A DNA stretch of 64,000 nt from Endotrypanum monterogeii (lineage: Eukaryota; Euglenozoa; Kinetoplastea; Trypanosomatida; Trypanosomatidae): assembly GCA_000333855.2 (NCBI GenBank), contig CM007332.1, positions 37,138-101,137 on the forward strand, read 5' to 3'. This document shows, one piece after another, positions 28,772 to 39,112 of this stretch. Each line of letters starts with the position of its first letter. The stretch's first letter is position 1. The translations under genes and the position numbers were made by a program. The notes under the pieces were generated by a model. It did not search any database and had not been told where the DNA came from. It worked only from the letters and a program-made list of their open reading frames with translations.

Positions 28772-28960
28772 TTCTTCCTTCTGATTTTTTCGTTGTTGCT
28801 GTTGTTCATTGGATTTTCAGGGAAAAAATTATTCTGTCCTGCGGGCGCACATCTCATTCGCATCCCTCTCAGCCGCTCAAGCCCCAGACTCGCATCCACA
28901 CCCCTACCTTTGAACCACAGACCCCCTGAGAGGCCGTCAAAGCGTATTGGCGTTTTTCAG
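28772..28960 (+). promoter_or_regulatory. Likely trans-splice acceptor region for RPT3
   Basis: A T-rich tract ends in GGATTTTCAG with AG at 28819-28820. A second, CGTTTTTCAG, has AG at 28959-28960. They give 5'UTRs of about 226 or 86 bases. Both lie before the ATG at 29047, and the second coincides with the non-ATG opening of the frame. Confidence 0.5.
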
Positions 28961-29046
28961 TGCATCGAGTCATAGAACAACGACGGGTACCCCATCCGCC
29001 ACTACCAGCGCTAGCCTTTCCTTGTTTTGTGGAACCGCTGAGTAGC

Positions 29047-30282
29047 ATGGCCACCTCCACACTTGAGGCCAAATCGGCCATGAGAGCTTCCGCCCTTGCC
29101 ACGAGAAAAGCGGAGAAGGACGCGCGCATGAGCCGCTCTCTTTTTGAGGAGTACGAGCAGCTGAGCAAAGAGATCAAGAACATCCAGCTCAAAACGATGA
29201 TCTGCAGGACTGAAACACATCAGCTGATGAAGGAGGAAAGCGCGGCGAAGCAGGAGGTGAAGCGCATCCAGGCAGTGCCCCTTGTCCTCGGAAATTTTGT
29301 CGAGGCCGTTGACAGCGTGCGTGGTATTGTGAGTGGCACAAGCGGTTCCCAGTACTTTGTGCGCATCCTCTCGACACTCAATAAGGAGCTGCTCAAGCCC
29401 AATGTCAGCGTCGGTCTGCACAAAAGCAGCAACGCGTGTGTGCAGCTGCTGCCAAGTGAGACTGACGCAACCATCACACTGCTAAACCCGAGCGATAAGC
29501 CCGATGTCACATACGCAGACGTGGGTGGTTTGGACATGCAGAAACAGGAAATTCGAGAGGCCGTGGAGTTGCCGCTGACTCACGCGGGTCTCTACGAGCA
29601 GATCGGTGTGGATCCTCCGCGCGGTGTGTTGCTCTATGGTCCGCCCGGCACCGGGAAGACGATGTTGGTGAAGGCTGTGGCGCAACACACGAAGGCCTCC
29701 TTCATCCGTGTGGTAGGCAGCGAATTTGTGCAGAAATTTTTGGGCGAGGGCCCGCGGAAAGTGCGAGACGTCTTTCGCCTCGCTCGTGAGAATGCACCGT
29801 CGATTATTTTTATTGATGAGGTAGACTCCATCGCAACCAAACGCTTTGATGCTCAGACGGGTGCCGACCGTGAGGTGCAACGTGTGCTGGTGGAGTTGCT
29901 CACCCAGATGGACGGCTTTGACCAGACAACCAATGTCAAGGTGATCATGGCCACAAACCGCTGGGACACACTCGACCCTGCCCTACTGCGCCCGGGCCGC
30001 CTCGACAGAAAGATTGAGTTCCCTTATCCTGACCGCCGCCAGAAGCGCCTCGTCTTCCAGGTCTGCACGTCGAAAATGAACTTATCCCCTGAGGTGGACC
30101 TCGAGGACTACGTCACACGCTCGGAGAAGCTTAGTGGAGCTGACATTCAGTCTATCTGTCAAGAGGCAGGTATGCTGGCGGTGCGAAAAAATCGCTACGT
30201 CATCCTGCCGCGTGACATCGAAAATGCCTATCGCACCGTGATCAAGAAGACCGGGGATGGTACATATGACTTCTACTCGTAG
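29047..30282 (+). CDS. RPT3: 26S proteasome regulatory particle ATPase RPT3
   Basis: 411 residues, the usual RPT3 length. It is one of six AAA ATPases in the base of the 19S cap that unfold substrates and feed them to the 20S core in cytosol and nucleus. Residues about 25-75 form the N-terminal coiled coil, followed by the OB domain. [20 protein letters not shown] and the following EAVELPLTH segment are characteristic of RPT3 among the six paralogues. Walker A is GPPGTGKT at 198-205 and Walker B is IIFIDEVD with D257/E258. [20 protein letters not shown] supplies sensor 1 and the arginine fingers. The C-terminus is YDFYS; yeast and human RPT3 end in a hydrophobic-Tyr-X type motif used to dock into the 20S alpha ring, so the final FYS is compatible but a residue should be checked. 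The start is the first ATG after the acceptors. Confidence 0.97.
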   Translation: MATSTLEAKSAMRASALATRKAEKDARMSRSLFEEYEQLSKEIKNIQLKTMICRTETHQLMKEESAAKQEVKRIQAVPLVLGNFVEAVDSVRGIVSGTSGSQYFVRILSTLNKELLKPNVSVGLHKSSNACVQLLPSETDATITLLNPSDKPDVTYADVGGLDMQKQEIREAVELPLTHAGLYEQIGVDPPRGVLLYGPPGTGKTMLVKAVAQHTKASFIRVVGSEFVQKFLGEGPRKVRDVFRLARENAPSIIFIDEVDSIATKRFDAQTGADREVQRVLVELLTQMDGFDQTTNVKVIMATNRWDTLDPALLRPGRLDRKIEFPYPDRRQKRLVFQVCTSKMNLSPEVDLEDYVTRSEKLSGADIQSICQEAGMLAVRKNRYVILPRDIENAYRTVIKKTGDGTYDFYS

Positions 30283-31291
30283 GATGGGGAACAACTGCAA
30301 CAACAAACAAACAAAAAAAAAAGCTCAGAGTTCCTCCCCGCACGTGTGCAGATGCACGCCCCCTACGCAAAGAAGACGTTGTCTGGTGGTGATCTTTATT
30401 TTGTTGCCCAACGCAGCGGTCGCCTTTGGTCCGCTGATTTTACTGTGTAGTCTCTGATGTTTATTCAAGGGAGGGGAGGGGGGGGGCCGCGGTTGATGAC
30501 GTCATCGCCCGCAACGGCGTGTGCATGCGTGCGTATCTGTCGAGGTCAACCATTCCTCTCTCTGTCTCCCCGTCAATCCCGCTCGAGGGCCTCCGTGGTT
30601 TCCGTCGCCTTTCGTGTAGGTTTTTTTCTCTTTTTTTCTTCTCGTGTGTGTGTGTGTGTGTGTGTGCTTACGCGCCTTTGCTCGTAGGTCTGCGTGTCTG
30701 CGTGCGCTCCCTTTTTGTGAAGCAAATTTATGTGTGATGTGAGACCTTGATAGTCCTTTTGCCTTCCGCGTGTGCTGGTGCGCGTAGGGGCCTCTAGGCC
30801 TGCAGTGCGTTCCGCCCCAAAGAAAAAATAATCCGCATAGGGCGAATGTGAAGACCGTCATGTACAAGATACCGCCCAAGTGGCACTGCCAGCTAGCCGG
30901 CACCACACGGAGACACCAGTAGATGTGCAAGGCCTTTGGTGACAGGACATACATATGTGTGCTCGAGCGCTTTTTTTCTCCCCTGGGTAGCTACAGGGGA
31001 GGGGGGAGGGGCATGGCTTTAGCCCTCCTGCACACGTATGCGTCTCTCTCGGCGGCAGTTGTCATGGCGGTAATGCGTCCATCATCTATCGCATCTTTCC
31101 CCCACTCTGTACCTTGTCCTTCCCTCCTCTGCCAACTTCCTACTTGTATCCCCAACGCATGATCGGAACACGGTCTCCTCAGCGCCTTTCTCAACGCCCA
31201 CGCATATCGGTATACATACTTCCTCGCCCTCCTCCCCCGACACACACACATACACATACACCACTCCCGCTCTCAGCTACTGTCAGGCACT
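30283..31291 (+). other. Intergenic region between RPT3 and glyoxalase II
   Basis: Contains an A-rich run at 30306-30321, a G-run near 30478-30486, (GT)n at 30645-30665, T-rich tracts, a poly-T near 30970, and pyrimidine tracts with (CA)n at 31219-31262. No gene seen. Confidence 0.65.
31219..31276 (+). promoter_or_regulatory. Likely trans-splice acceptor for glyoxalase II
   Basis: A C/T-rich run plus ACACACATACACA is followed by CTCTCAG with AG at 31275-31276, only about 15 bases before the ATG. An earlier CTCAG (AG at 31181-31182) is an alternative. Confidence 0.4.
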
Positions 31292-32179
31292 ATGCGCAAC
31301 TATTACACGAAGAATTTTGGCTCAGCCTTCTCCGTGACGATTGTGCCAACGCTCAGGGACAATTTTTCCTACCTCATCAACGACTATGCGACCGACACCC
31401 TCGCCGCTGTGGATGTGAACGCTGACTACAAACCAATTTTAAATTTTATCGAACAACACCTGAGTCGAGAGAAAAACGCTGGCATGACGTCCAATCTCCG
31501 CACCATCCTCAGTACGCACAAGCACGCCGACCATTCGGGTGGCAACGCGAAGCTGAAAGCGAAGTTAGAGGCCATGAACACCTCTTTACCAGTGACGGTG
31601 ATCGGTGGGGCCAACGACGGCATCCCTGCCGTCACACAACCAGTGCGCGAAGGTGACATAGCCCACATTGGGCAACTCGCCGTTCAGGTGATCGATGCGC
31701 CATGCCACACACGCGGTCACGTCTTGTACAAGGTTTATCACCCGCAACACCTCAGCGATGGTGTGGCGCTCTTCACAGGTGACACGATGTTTGTCGCCGG
31801 TATTGGCGCATTTTTTGAGGGAGATGAGCAAGACATGTGTCGTGCGATGGAGAAGGTGTACCACCTCAACCAAGGGAATGACTACACCCTCGATGCAAAC
31901 ACCTTCATCTTCCCTGGGCATGAGTACACTCTCGGCTTCATGAAATTCTCGGAGAACCAATTCCCAGATCGCACCAGTGACGATCTGTCGTTCATTCGGG
32001 CACAGAAGGCCAAGTATGAAGCAACTGTGCAAAAAGGTGATCCATCGGTGCCCAGTTCACTGGCCGACGAGAAGCGGCAAAACCTCTTCTTGCGTGTCGC
32101 AGACCCGCATTTTTTGTCAAGTATGAATCAAGGCAACAAGCATGCGCTGATGAGGTACCTGTACAACGCCTGTGACTGA
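31292..32179 (+). CDS. GLO2: Glyoxalase II (hydroxyacylglutathione hydrolase type, trypanothione-dependent)
   Basis: 295 residues, full length. It hydrolyses S-D-lactoyl thioesters, the second step of methylglyoxal detoxification, in the cytosol. This is a metallo-beta-lactamase fold with THKHADH at 75-81. The two-metal ligands are H76, H78, D80, H81, H139 (APCHTRGH), D164 (FTGDT) and H210 (PGHEYT), all present at exactly the numbers I recall for the L. infantum enzyme. The residues reported to select trypanothione over glutathione in that enzyme, I171, Y291 and C294, are also present (C-terminus RYLYNACD). The enzyme is therefore expected to be active and trypanothione-specific. The ornithine decarboxylase at 58175-60286 feeds the same cofactor. 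The ATG at 31292 is the first after the acceptor, and the N-terminus matches the family. Confidence 0.97.
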   Translation: MRNYYTKNFGSAFSVTIVPTLRDNFSYLINDYATDTLAAVDVNADYKPILNFIEQHLSREKNAGMTSNLRTILSTHKHADHSGGNAKLKAKLEAMNTSLPVTVIGGANDGIPAVTQPVREGDIAHIGQLAVQVIDAPCHTRGHVLYKVYHPQHLSDGVALFTGDTMFVAGIGAFFEGDEQDMCRAMEKVYHLNQGNDYTLDANTFIFPGHEYTLGFMKFSENQFPDRTSDDLSFIRAQKAKYEATVQKGDPSVPSSLADEKRQNLFLRVADPHFLSSMNQGNKHALMRYLYNACD

Positions 32180-32389
32180 GCTTCTAGTGCACCGCCTGGT
32201 CTCTACCCCCTCCCCCTCCCCCTCTTTCCCTTGGCGTATGCAGGGTGTTTTTTTTTTTTTGCTTGGAGGATATGAGAGAGCAAGTAGCGATCTTGACGGG
32301 GGGGGGGCGTTCATGAACACGCGTGTGGGAAGGAGTGCGTGAGTAGTATAGTGCGGGTATCAGAGGGAAAGCGGAGCTGCACAGTCCTC

Positions 32390-32560
32390 TTTCTCGAAGC
32401 CGGCATCCCCATGTGGTGGTATGCGGGGTATACGTCCCATTAGAGCCTGTAACAGCGACATCCGCGGTGCTGCCTCGTCGTGTTCATCACAGTCATTCAT
32501 TCGTACGATGCGGAGGCGAGGGCAGTCCTAACTAGGAATGGGCAGCATTCATCGCCTTGC
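32390..32560. other. Possible degenerate SIDER-like segment
   Basis: A GC-balanced stretch containing GATGCGGAGGCGAGGGCAGT and then GGAATGGGCAGC. A similar order (GGCGAGG...GGAATGGG) occurs in the spacer at 41850-41920. This resembles my memory of Leishmania 3'UTR retroposons but is weak. Confidence 0.2.
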
Positions 32561-33212
32561 GCGTATCAGCTTCAGATATTTTCATGCATAGCCCCCCACT
32601 CGTCTTCATAACCCAGCACACACACACACACTCTTCCTCTTCCACTTGCCTCCGGTTCGTCGCGCGTGTCACACTTGACTCGTTCTTTGTTGCTCTATCC
32701 AGTGAGGCGTCGCTGAGGCAACTCGCTCGCACACATGCTGATGGGTCGCTTTCTGCTCCTGCCATGTGCGCACCCCTCCCCCCCTTCCTCTCCCCCCCCC
32801 CCCCCTCGTGACACTCTAATCAAAACAATGAGTGCATCGATTCGCCCAAGGGAACTGTGACAGGTGGGCCCTCTTGTAGAGTTACTATCTGAGGCAGCAA
32901 ACACAGGGGCACCGGGAGGGGGCATCCTATGCTTTTCAGTGTCGTATGCTATTCGGGGAAGGGAACTGGGATGCTTTCGTTTCGACCTTGAGTGGTGTAG
33001 GCATCACTTCATGTGGTGTTACTTTTTTTTTTTTTTTGGGGGTAGGGGGGGGTTACTCAACACGAACGTGCGCGCTGATGGGCCTCCTTAAACCAGCTGC
33101 CTTCACCTTCTGCAACATATCGAATACGTTTTCTTACCGTCTATCGGGTACGCGGTGACCCTGTCGCTCGTCACTCATGGTTGTATCGTCACCTCCTCTG
33201 CAACGTGACTAT

Positions 33213-33214
33213 AC

Positions 33215-33255
<41 letters not shown>

Positions 33256-33260
33256 TATAT
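33213..33260. repeat. Palindromic (TA)n microsatellite
   Basis: Two (TA)n arms of about 22 bases meet at ATATGTATAT, so the whole 48-base tract is nearly self-complementary and could extrude as a cruciform or RNA hairpin. Confidence 0.95.
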
Positions 33261-33560
33261 GCACATCGCAGTACTCCGCCGCTTCGTCTCTCTCTCTTCG
33301 GTTACCCTAACGGTAACGCACAGTTTGAGTGCATACCGGGTGTGTTTTCCCCCCACAATTCTCCCACAAAATCCCTTTCTTTCTTCTATCCCTCTCCCTC
33401 TTCTTCCGTCCCCCCCCCCCGCATACACACAAGAAGGTACCGCAAAAGGGGGGAAACTCTTCTTAATTTTTTTTAGAAACAGGGAGGGAGGAAGGAGGTC
33501 ACCATAAAGAAAGGCACGCACCGATATTTGCGTGTCCCGCTGACGGGCACCTGTGATTGC

Positions 33561-33595
33561 CCCCCCCCCCTCCTCCCACACACACACACACACAG
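33561..33595 (+). promoter_or_regulatory. Likely trans-splice acceptor for the AT-hook gene
   Basis: A C10-TCCTCCC tract then (CA)n closes at CACAG, AG at 33594-33595, about 130 bases before the ATG at 33726. Confidence 0.5.
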
Positions 33596-33725
33596 CAAGC
33601 AGATACCTTCAAGTACATTACGCGTGTAGCCACCAACGCCCTGATCAGGAGCGCTATCGAGGGATCGTGTGTGCTGAGAAGGAAAAGAAACGTTTGTTTT
33701 CTACCGAATCACCCCAATCACCGTC

Positions 33726-36700
33726 ATGGGCGCCAGCGGTAACCTCGAACGACTGCTGCCCTCTCTCTTCGAATTCCTTTCCTCCCACCCGTTTGATGCG
33801 CACGCGCGGTGGCTAGCGGCTCCAACCGATGGGGTCTACACCAATAGCAGCCGTGGCAGCGGCAATACCAGCGCTACAGGCCACTTACCCGCACCCCTCA
33901 GTGTACCTACGGAGTCATCATGCACGCCTCCGGCTCCTATTGCCGATAGCTATGCGCGCTGGCGGCGGTGCATCACGGTCTGGCGAACGGTGATTGGGAA
34001 CGACAGCGTTTTCCTTGCCGTTCTTCTTCATGCGGGTTGTCTGTGGTGCCCTGACTACGCAGCGCTCCATCAAGCCAGACACCGCATTGCCATGCGGGCT
34101 CGGCATAAGCAGTCGTCGGCATCATCTGAACCGCTGCCGAAGGCTGGAAGTGAGGCAGCGGAAGGGAGGCGTGACAGCAAAGAATTGGCGCATCACGCGA
34201 CCTCAACAGCCAATGGGTTGCCCAATACTCTTGTCAAGCGGCGCGGCAAGCGCCGCGGCAGGGCGGTGGCAGAGGCAGCGGCGGATGCTGTCCGTGCATT
34301 GGCAGCGGCTGCTGACGCACATGCGGAGCTGGCAGCTGCGTGTCCTGCAAGTGTCTGGGCGCTGCATGTGCTTCATTTTTTGAGGGTGGAGGAGGTCTGC
34401 GCTCTCCCCTTTAGCAGGTACACGAGGAGCCTCAAAGTGCAACGGGATGGAAAAACATCGAACCTCATGTCCGGGTCTTCCCTTGGTGTCAGCAGCGACT
34501 GCAGCGAGGGCGATGTCAGTGCCGCGAGCAGCAGCACTTGTCCTAGCCGAAGCAGCAGCAGGTACTCCGACAGCACCTTGGAAAGCAACTGCGGGGATAG
34601 CGATCAGGTGAAGGGTGCAGTGGAGAAACCCGTACTGAAGAAGCGTAGGACGGCGACGGATCAACCCGCGCGTGGGAAGTGGGGCAGAGGCGCTCGAGGC
34701 GTGACGGGGCAGCGTCAATCGGGACGTGGGGGACGCGGTGGGGCATCGAAGACAAACGACCGCCGTGAGGGAGACTACCTCCACGTGGAGGGTCGTCCGT
34801 GGGGCGTGGGTGCACCACCCGACTTGTGTGAAAGTCAGCTGGCCACGTCCTCCTCTTTGCTCCCCAAGCTGACGAGTAAGGAAAGCAACGGCGGTGGCGG
34901 CGGGAGCAAGCGCCTCGGCAGTACACTGGCGGCAGTTCTTGCTGTCCTGCAAGAACAGGAGGAGAGGCACAACATCTCGGTCAGCCGCCGTGACAGGTCC
35001 GAAGACGACGGTGCAGCCGTGAAGGCAGAAGGGGGACCATGTCATGTTGAAATGGCTGATGAACGGGGATGTCGCAGCACCTGCTATGGGGGCTGTGGAG
35101 TCTGTAACCAAGTCTGTGTGACAGCTGAACAGAAACACATGTTGCTTCTGCGGGCGACCATTACACTAGTCAGTGAGGAAGAACCGTTGGTGCAGCAGGT
35201 GGCCACAGCACTGGTGAACGAGTGGCTCGATCTCCTTTCTGTCGACATTTCCCTCTCCCGGCCATGCGAAACGACGACAGACGCGTCATCAATGGTGAAG
35301 GGCGAAGAGATTTCTTCCACCGGTGTTGGTAGTACCAGTGGTGCGTGCAGCTCGTCACGCAGCAGGTCGGCGCCCACTAGAAAGCCAGCTTCCTGCACCG
35401 AGACGCCGATGCGGGTGCACCAGCATCGCCGCATGTGTCATGCTCGGCACTATTGGTTATCGTCTTTACTGAAGATGGTGGGGTACCTCGACGGTGCTCA
35501 CTCCGCCCTTCGTGAGGAGAACGTTCACATCAGTGCCGTTCTTGCCCGCCAGGGCATCGTGCCTCAGGATGCGGAAGATATCTTCACGAAGTCACTACCC
35601 GCAATCTTTAACTGTGCTCTCGTCGAAGAAGTTCTTCAGAGTGGTGAGACCGCCACGTCACAATTTTCTCAGCCGCGCAGCTTGACAGCACGGTCAGCAT
35701 CGTCCTTGTCGACATCCACTGGCGCTGCCCCCACCTTGCGCTTGTGGATGCCGCCCTTCGTGATGCTGCTTCCCTTCCACCTGATAGGTCGAGGATCTAC
35801 GTTTCACATATTTGTACCTCCCAGCACAGCGTCGGATAGCGCACCAATCGACTACACGCGCGCGTCAACAGCCGCACGCTCCTCTACTCGCGCGCAGGGT
35901 CGCTTCGTGTCCTGCGTCGTGGACTCCTACGGGTTATATCTTGGTCTGGAGCCGCAATGTAACTGTCAGACACGCGACCCAAGTCATCTCGTAACAAAGG
36001 TGGAGGGCTCTGATAGGTCAGCGACGCCGTACGCGAGCACTCGCAGGTCCTCGAATGTGAGTGGACAGCGCGCCGTAGCCGGCGCTCTCGATCCATGGTG
36101 GTCGATGGGGCATCCTCAGTTGGGCTTTGAGGTGCGTTGTGGAAACTTTGACTCGCTTCTGGAGCCATGCTACGTGGCCTCTGTGCAGCATCTCCTTCCC
36201 AGCCTCCGCGTCCCCGACACGCCGAACAAGCCGACAACGGCCAGCGACGTCCACCGTGGTCATCTAGAGCAAAGCCCTTCAGTACGATGGTGGTCGTGTA
36301 TGATGCACGAAACCGCTGGCAGTCCGTGTATGGATGTGCGCGTTACACGAACGCTGTTCATGCTGCCAATACCGGCTCAGGGCACAGGGGACACCGTCAC
36401 GGATCATCCCATAAGTGTTCCGGGTGACAGCAGTGACGCGGTCATCCGAAGACTTCCTGGGGATGAGTTGTCGCCCGCGAGAAGTCGCGCTGAACACAAG
36501 CTAGGTGTGCTAGGGTCCACGTCGTTAGCGCCTCTAAGCAATAAGCGGCCACGGCGAGGTTTAAGAAGGAGATCTGTGGTGTCTGCAGAGGAGCAGGCCG
36601 TCCGACGACAGCACCCGCAACTTCATCATGCGATGCGCTTACACCTACGCGCAGAACAGATCGCACTCAAGGCAGACAGTCACTGCTCTGAGAACGACGC

Positions 36701-38411
36701 TGCTGAGCTTGTGTTGTTGTACGGTTCCCCCCGCGGCGAGGAAGCAACGGCGTTGCGTCACATGGGGTTCACTGTGCGCACTAGCTGTAACAGCAAAGCA
36801 GGCCGTAGCAGCAGCTCAAGAGGTAGTATCGGTGCACTCTATACCAGGGGCATGGGCCCATCTACTGTATCATCCGTGACGGGGTCTAACGACGGTGGCG
36901 GAGGTGGACGCCCAACTTTGGCCAGAGATGCCCTAGGTACTACGCTGGAGGGCATGTACTTAGTTGCCCGTCGTGTGCTGGGACTGCAGGGCATCTTTGT
37001 ACCTTCTTTACCCATCGCCACACCATCACCTACAGCGGCGACGCATAACGACAGCAGGGAGCGCCCTCCCTTCACCTGCCCCACCACAGCTGGTGATGAG
37101 GGCTCGTGTCCTTCGGGCACAGCCACCACAACGACCAATGGAAAGATCTCCGCTCGTTCTTCGCATATGGAGAAGGAGGCCCTTGGGACTGTGGCAGCCA
37201 CGCTCGTCCTCACGTGTCTCGTGCTCAGTCACAGCCTCGTCAAGGATTTGCTTCAGAAACCCATCCTGGTGTTATGGACAACGGAATTGGCATCATTTAT
37301 AGTTGACGTGTCATTGTTGATGCCGCGGCCGATTCCCCGGCTACTGAGGGCTGATGGATTTGCATTTGCGCTCCTGCTGCAACCAGCACAGTCGCTGCTA
37401 CTGATGGTGGGGCTGGCCGCGACGCTAGTGACCCGAGAGGTGTGTATCGAAGGTGCACAAAATGGAGGGGGCGGGCGGAAGCGCGATACTGATGGGGCGT
37501 CAACAGAGTCTCTATATACCGTACCTCAGTGGTATCCCTGGTGGTCTGCGTTCCGCACGGCAGTGCTACGCGACGCCGAGTTGCCTAGCTGCCTTTACAG
37601 TGGGATCTGGCCGATTGTGGAGAAGGCTGAGGATACACTTTTTATATTCGCTGCGGAGGCGCGGTGGGGCACCTCTGACAGTCGTCAGGCAACTAATTGT
37701 AAGCGCAGCCATTCTTCCTCAACAGCAGAATGCGGTGGCACTAAGGAGGACGGCTCGGCAGTGGTGACATCAGCGAGCCTGCAGGGCCGTGGTCGCCCCC
37801 GTGGTGGTGGAGGGGGACGTGTCTTGTCGCTCTCAGGGCCGCTACCCGTTGCGGCTTCCGGCCCCTATTCTGCGGTGGATGCACAGGGCGTCTCGTCAGG
37901 CCACAGTGACGCTCATTCCTCTGGGCGGAAAGGAGGCAGTGGAACGCTCCGTGGTCGTCGTCTTTTTTTGTCGGTGCCTTCACAGGTTGGCGCGGGAGGG
38001 CAGCCTTTGTTGAGTGCATCGCCGCGTCACAGCAGCTCTGGGGGGCCAGTAGGCATCACCGCAAGTCGGTCGCAGGCAGACCCCCTTTTTCGTGCCCCTC
38101 GTATACTCTGCGGTCCTGCAGTTCTCTGTCAAGGCGAGGAAGCCTGTGGGATGGGCAGTGAGACCGCGGCCACTCCAGCCGTTCCCGGCGCCGCGTTGTT
38201 GGTGGAGAAAATAGCCGTCATGTCTGGCCGTGACATGGCGCTCCTCAGCGCCAACCCGGCCTACACCGATACTGCTTCGCCCTTGCCGGGGATGCTTTCC
38301 CTTTCGGCGACAAAAGCAGTACAGCTTCCTCGATTGACCTCTGCGTTCGCCTCCGCTCTATGGGTATCGTTAGAGGCGCAAGAGATGTATTGGCCCACCG
38401 GCGCTGCGTAG
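33726..38411 (+). CDS. Large hypothetical protein with AT-hook and nuclear-localisation-like clusters
   Basis: 1561 residues. I do not recognise the family. Visible features: a helical N-terminal block (1-120) including RWRRCITVWRTVIGNDSVF; an Ala/Arg-rich helix at about 160-205; basic clusters KKRRTAT at 305 and KRPRRGLRRRS at 940, which look like nuclear localisation signals; a Gly/Arg-rich stretch at about 318-345; a Cys-rich spot near 445-460 (CRSTCYGGCGVCNQVC); ordered hydrophobic blocks at about 545-640, 670-740, 800-870 and 1145-1240; and GRGRPRGGGGGR at 1354-1365, which matches the AT-hook core GRP flanked by basic residues and binds the minor groove of A/T-rich DNA. The hydrophobic 1145-1240 block contains VAATLVLTCLVLSHSL, but I think it is a buried helix rather than a membrane segment. 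Together this suggests a nuclear, DNA-associated protein, as inference only. Confidence 0.8.
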   Translation: MGASGNLERLLPSLFEFLSSHPFDAHARWLAAPTDGVYTNSSRGSGNTSATGHLPAPLSVPTESSCTPPAPIADSYARWRRCITVWRTVIGNDSVFLAVLLHAGCLWCPDYAALHQARHRIAMRARHKQSSASSEPLPKAGSEAAEGRRDSKELAHHATSTANGLPNTLVKRRGKRRGRAVAEAAADAVRALAAAADAHAELAAACPASVWALHVLHFLRVEEVCALPFSRYTRSLKVQRDGKTSNLMSGSSLGVSSDCSEGDVSAASSSTCPSRSSSRYSDSTLESNCGDSDQVKGAVEKPVLKKRRTATDQPARGKWGRGARGVTGQRQSGRGGRGGASKTNDRREGDYLHVEGRPWGVGAPPDLCESQLATSSSLLPKLTSKESNGGGGGSKRLGSTLAAVLAVLQEQEERHNISVSRRDRSEDDGAAVKAEGGPCHVEMADERGCRSTCYGGCGVCNQVCVTAEQKHMLLLRATITLVSEEEPLVQQVATALVNEWLDLLSVDISLSRPCETTTDASSMVKGEEISSTGVGSTSGACSSSRSRSAPTRKPASCTETPMRVHQHRRMCHARHYWLSSLLKMVGYLDGAHSALREENVHISAVLARQGIVPQDAEDIFTKSLPAIFNCALVEEVLQSGETATSQFSQPRSLTARSASSLSTSTGAAPTLRLWMPPFVMLLPFHLIGRGSTFHIFVPPSTASDSAPIDYTRASTAARSSTRAQGRFVSCVVDSYGLYLGLEPQCNCQTRDPSHLVTKVEGSDRSATPYASTRRSSNVSGQRAVAGALDPWWSMGHPQLGFEVRCGNFDSLLEPCYVASVQHLLPSLRVPDTPNKPTTASDVHRGHLEQSPSVRWWSCMMHETAGSPCMDVRVTRTLFMLPIPAQGTGDTVTDHPISVPGDSSDAVIRRLPGDELSPARSRAEHKLGVLGSTSLAPLSNKRPRRGLRRRSVVSAEEQAVRRQHPQLHHAMRLHLRAEQIALKADSHCSENDAAELVLLYGSPRGEEATALRHMGFTVRTSCNSKAGRSSSSRGSIGALYTRGMGPSTVSSVTGSNDGGGGGRPTLARDALGTTLEGMYLVARRVLGLQGIFVPSLPIATPSPTAATHNDSRERPPFTCPTTAGDEGSCPSGTATTTTNGKISARSSHMEKEALGTVAATLVLTCLVLSHSLVKDLLQKPILVLWTTELASFIVDVSLLMPRPIPRLLRADGFAFALLLQPAQSLLLMVGLAATLVTREVCIEGAQNGGGGRKRDTDGASTESLYTVPQWYPWWSAFRTAVLRDAELPSCLYSGIWPIVEKAEDTLFIFAAEARWGTSDSRQATNCKRSHSSSTAECGGTKEDGSAVVTSASLQGRGRPRGGGGGRVLSLSGPLPVAASGPYSAVDAQGVSSGHSDAHSSGRKGGSGTLRGRRLFLSVPSQVGAGGQPLLSASPRHSSSGGPVGITASRSQADPLFRAPRILCGPAVLCQGEEACGMGSETAATPAVPGAALLVEKIAVMSGRDMALLSANPAYTDTASPLPGMLSLSATKAVQLPRLTSAFASALWVSLEAQEMYWPTGAA

Positions 38412-38646
38412 CCCCACAGGAGGGGGCGGGGGGGGGGGCGGGGGTGACCTATGTAGTGTATACCTGAGGGCTTAAGGGGATGACGGACACGGAAACATTA
38501 CCAGTGACCCTCTTGTTTGTCTCCCTCTCTCCCCTCCTCCTCTATTTATATTTCTACATAACTTCATATGGTCAGATACGCTCAAAGCATATGTGTTTAT
38601 ACACATTTGTGTATATAGGTATGCAAACACATACACATGAGAGAAA

Positions 38647-38673
38647 GTGTGTGTGTGTGTGTGTGTGTGTGTG
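38647..38673. repeat. (GT)n microsatellite
   Basis: About thirteen GT units in the 3'UTR of the AT-hook gene. Confidence 0.95.
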
Positions 38674-39050
38674 CAAGCACAGTGGAGTGATAGTTGTAAC
38701 CGCTGTCCTATTGTACTACACGAGTTTTCATCACACGAAGGCAACCCTCTGTTAACACACCTGTTTTTGATCAGCCGCGAGCACCCTCGCTCGTTCACAT
38801 CTCTTCTTCGTTTCCCTCAACCATGCGCCTAACTACCCCCCGCCCCCCTCTCCTCTCTTTTTTTTTCTTCTATATCTCCCTCGCGCACACGAAACAATTT
38901 TTATTTTAATGAATCTATTTTCGCTTCAAGGCACCCTCCTTCCTTCTTTCCATTTCTTTTTCCCGAGACTTACGAGATCTCCATCAAACGAATAGGGGGG
39001 ACTTTCTCACGCACTACGTGCGTGTGTGTGTGAGAGCAGCAGCACAGGTC

Positions 39051-39103
39051 ATTTTTTCCCAGCGAGACGACCGCTGTCCTGTCAGCATTTTTTTTTTCCT
39101 TAG
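39051..39103 (+). promoter_or_regulatory. Likely trans-splice acceptors for the beta-lactamase-fold gene
   Basis: ATTTTTTCCCAG (AG at 39061-39062) and a T-run then CCTTAG (AG at 39102-39103) lie about 50 and 9 bases before the ATG at 39113. The very short distance of the second makes the first attractive. Confidence 0.45.
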
Positions 39104-39112
39104 AGACTGGCA

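Larger units (their letters stand above)
27022..29046 (+). other. Intergenic region between the unknown gene and RPT3
   Basis: No gene supported. It holds C-runs and (CA)n at 27240-27292, poly-T near 27388-27399, poly-C near 27520, (GT)n at 27617-27638, an A12 run near 28063-28075, (TA)n at 28382-28399 and 28647-28670, T/A-rich stretches at 28680-28760, and acceptor tracts at 28772-28820 and 28951-28960. Confidence 0.65.
32180..33725 (+). other. Intergenic region between glyoxalase II and the AT-hook gene
   Basis: Holds poly-T at 32250-32260, a G8 run near 32300, a block of ordinary complexity at about 32340-32560, (CA)n at 32618-32631, C-runs at 32778-32806, poly-T at 33022-33037, a long inverted (TA)n at 33213-33260, poly-C at 33410-33420, and the poly-C/(CA)n acceptor at 33561-33595. 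No gene seen. Confidence 0.65.
38412..39112 (+). other. Intergenic region between the AT-hook and beta-lactamase-fold genes
   Basis: Contains a G-run at 38424-38442, (GT)n at 38647-38673, C/T-rich tracts at 38837-38880, and poly-T acceptor tracts at 39050-39103. No gene seen. Confidence 0.65.

Noticed and set aside
34203..35138. 311-residue open frame on the - strand
   Set aside because: It is fully antisense to the AT-hook gene; GC-rich codon bias in trypanosomatids commonly leaves long antisense frames. No domain seen.
37150..37440. Transmembrane segments in the AT-hook protein
   Set aside because: The hydrophobic stretches are interrupted by polar and charged residues and the protein has nuclear-type basic clusters, so buried helices are more likely.
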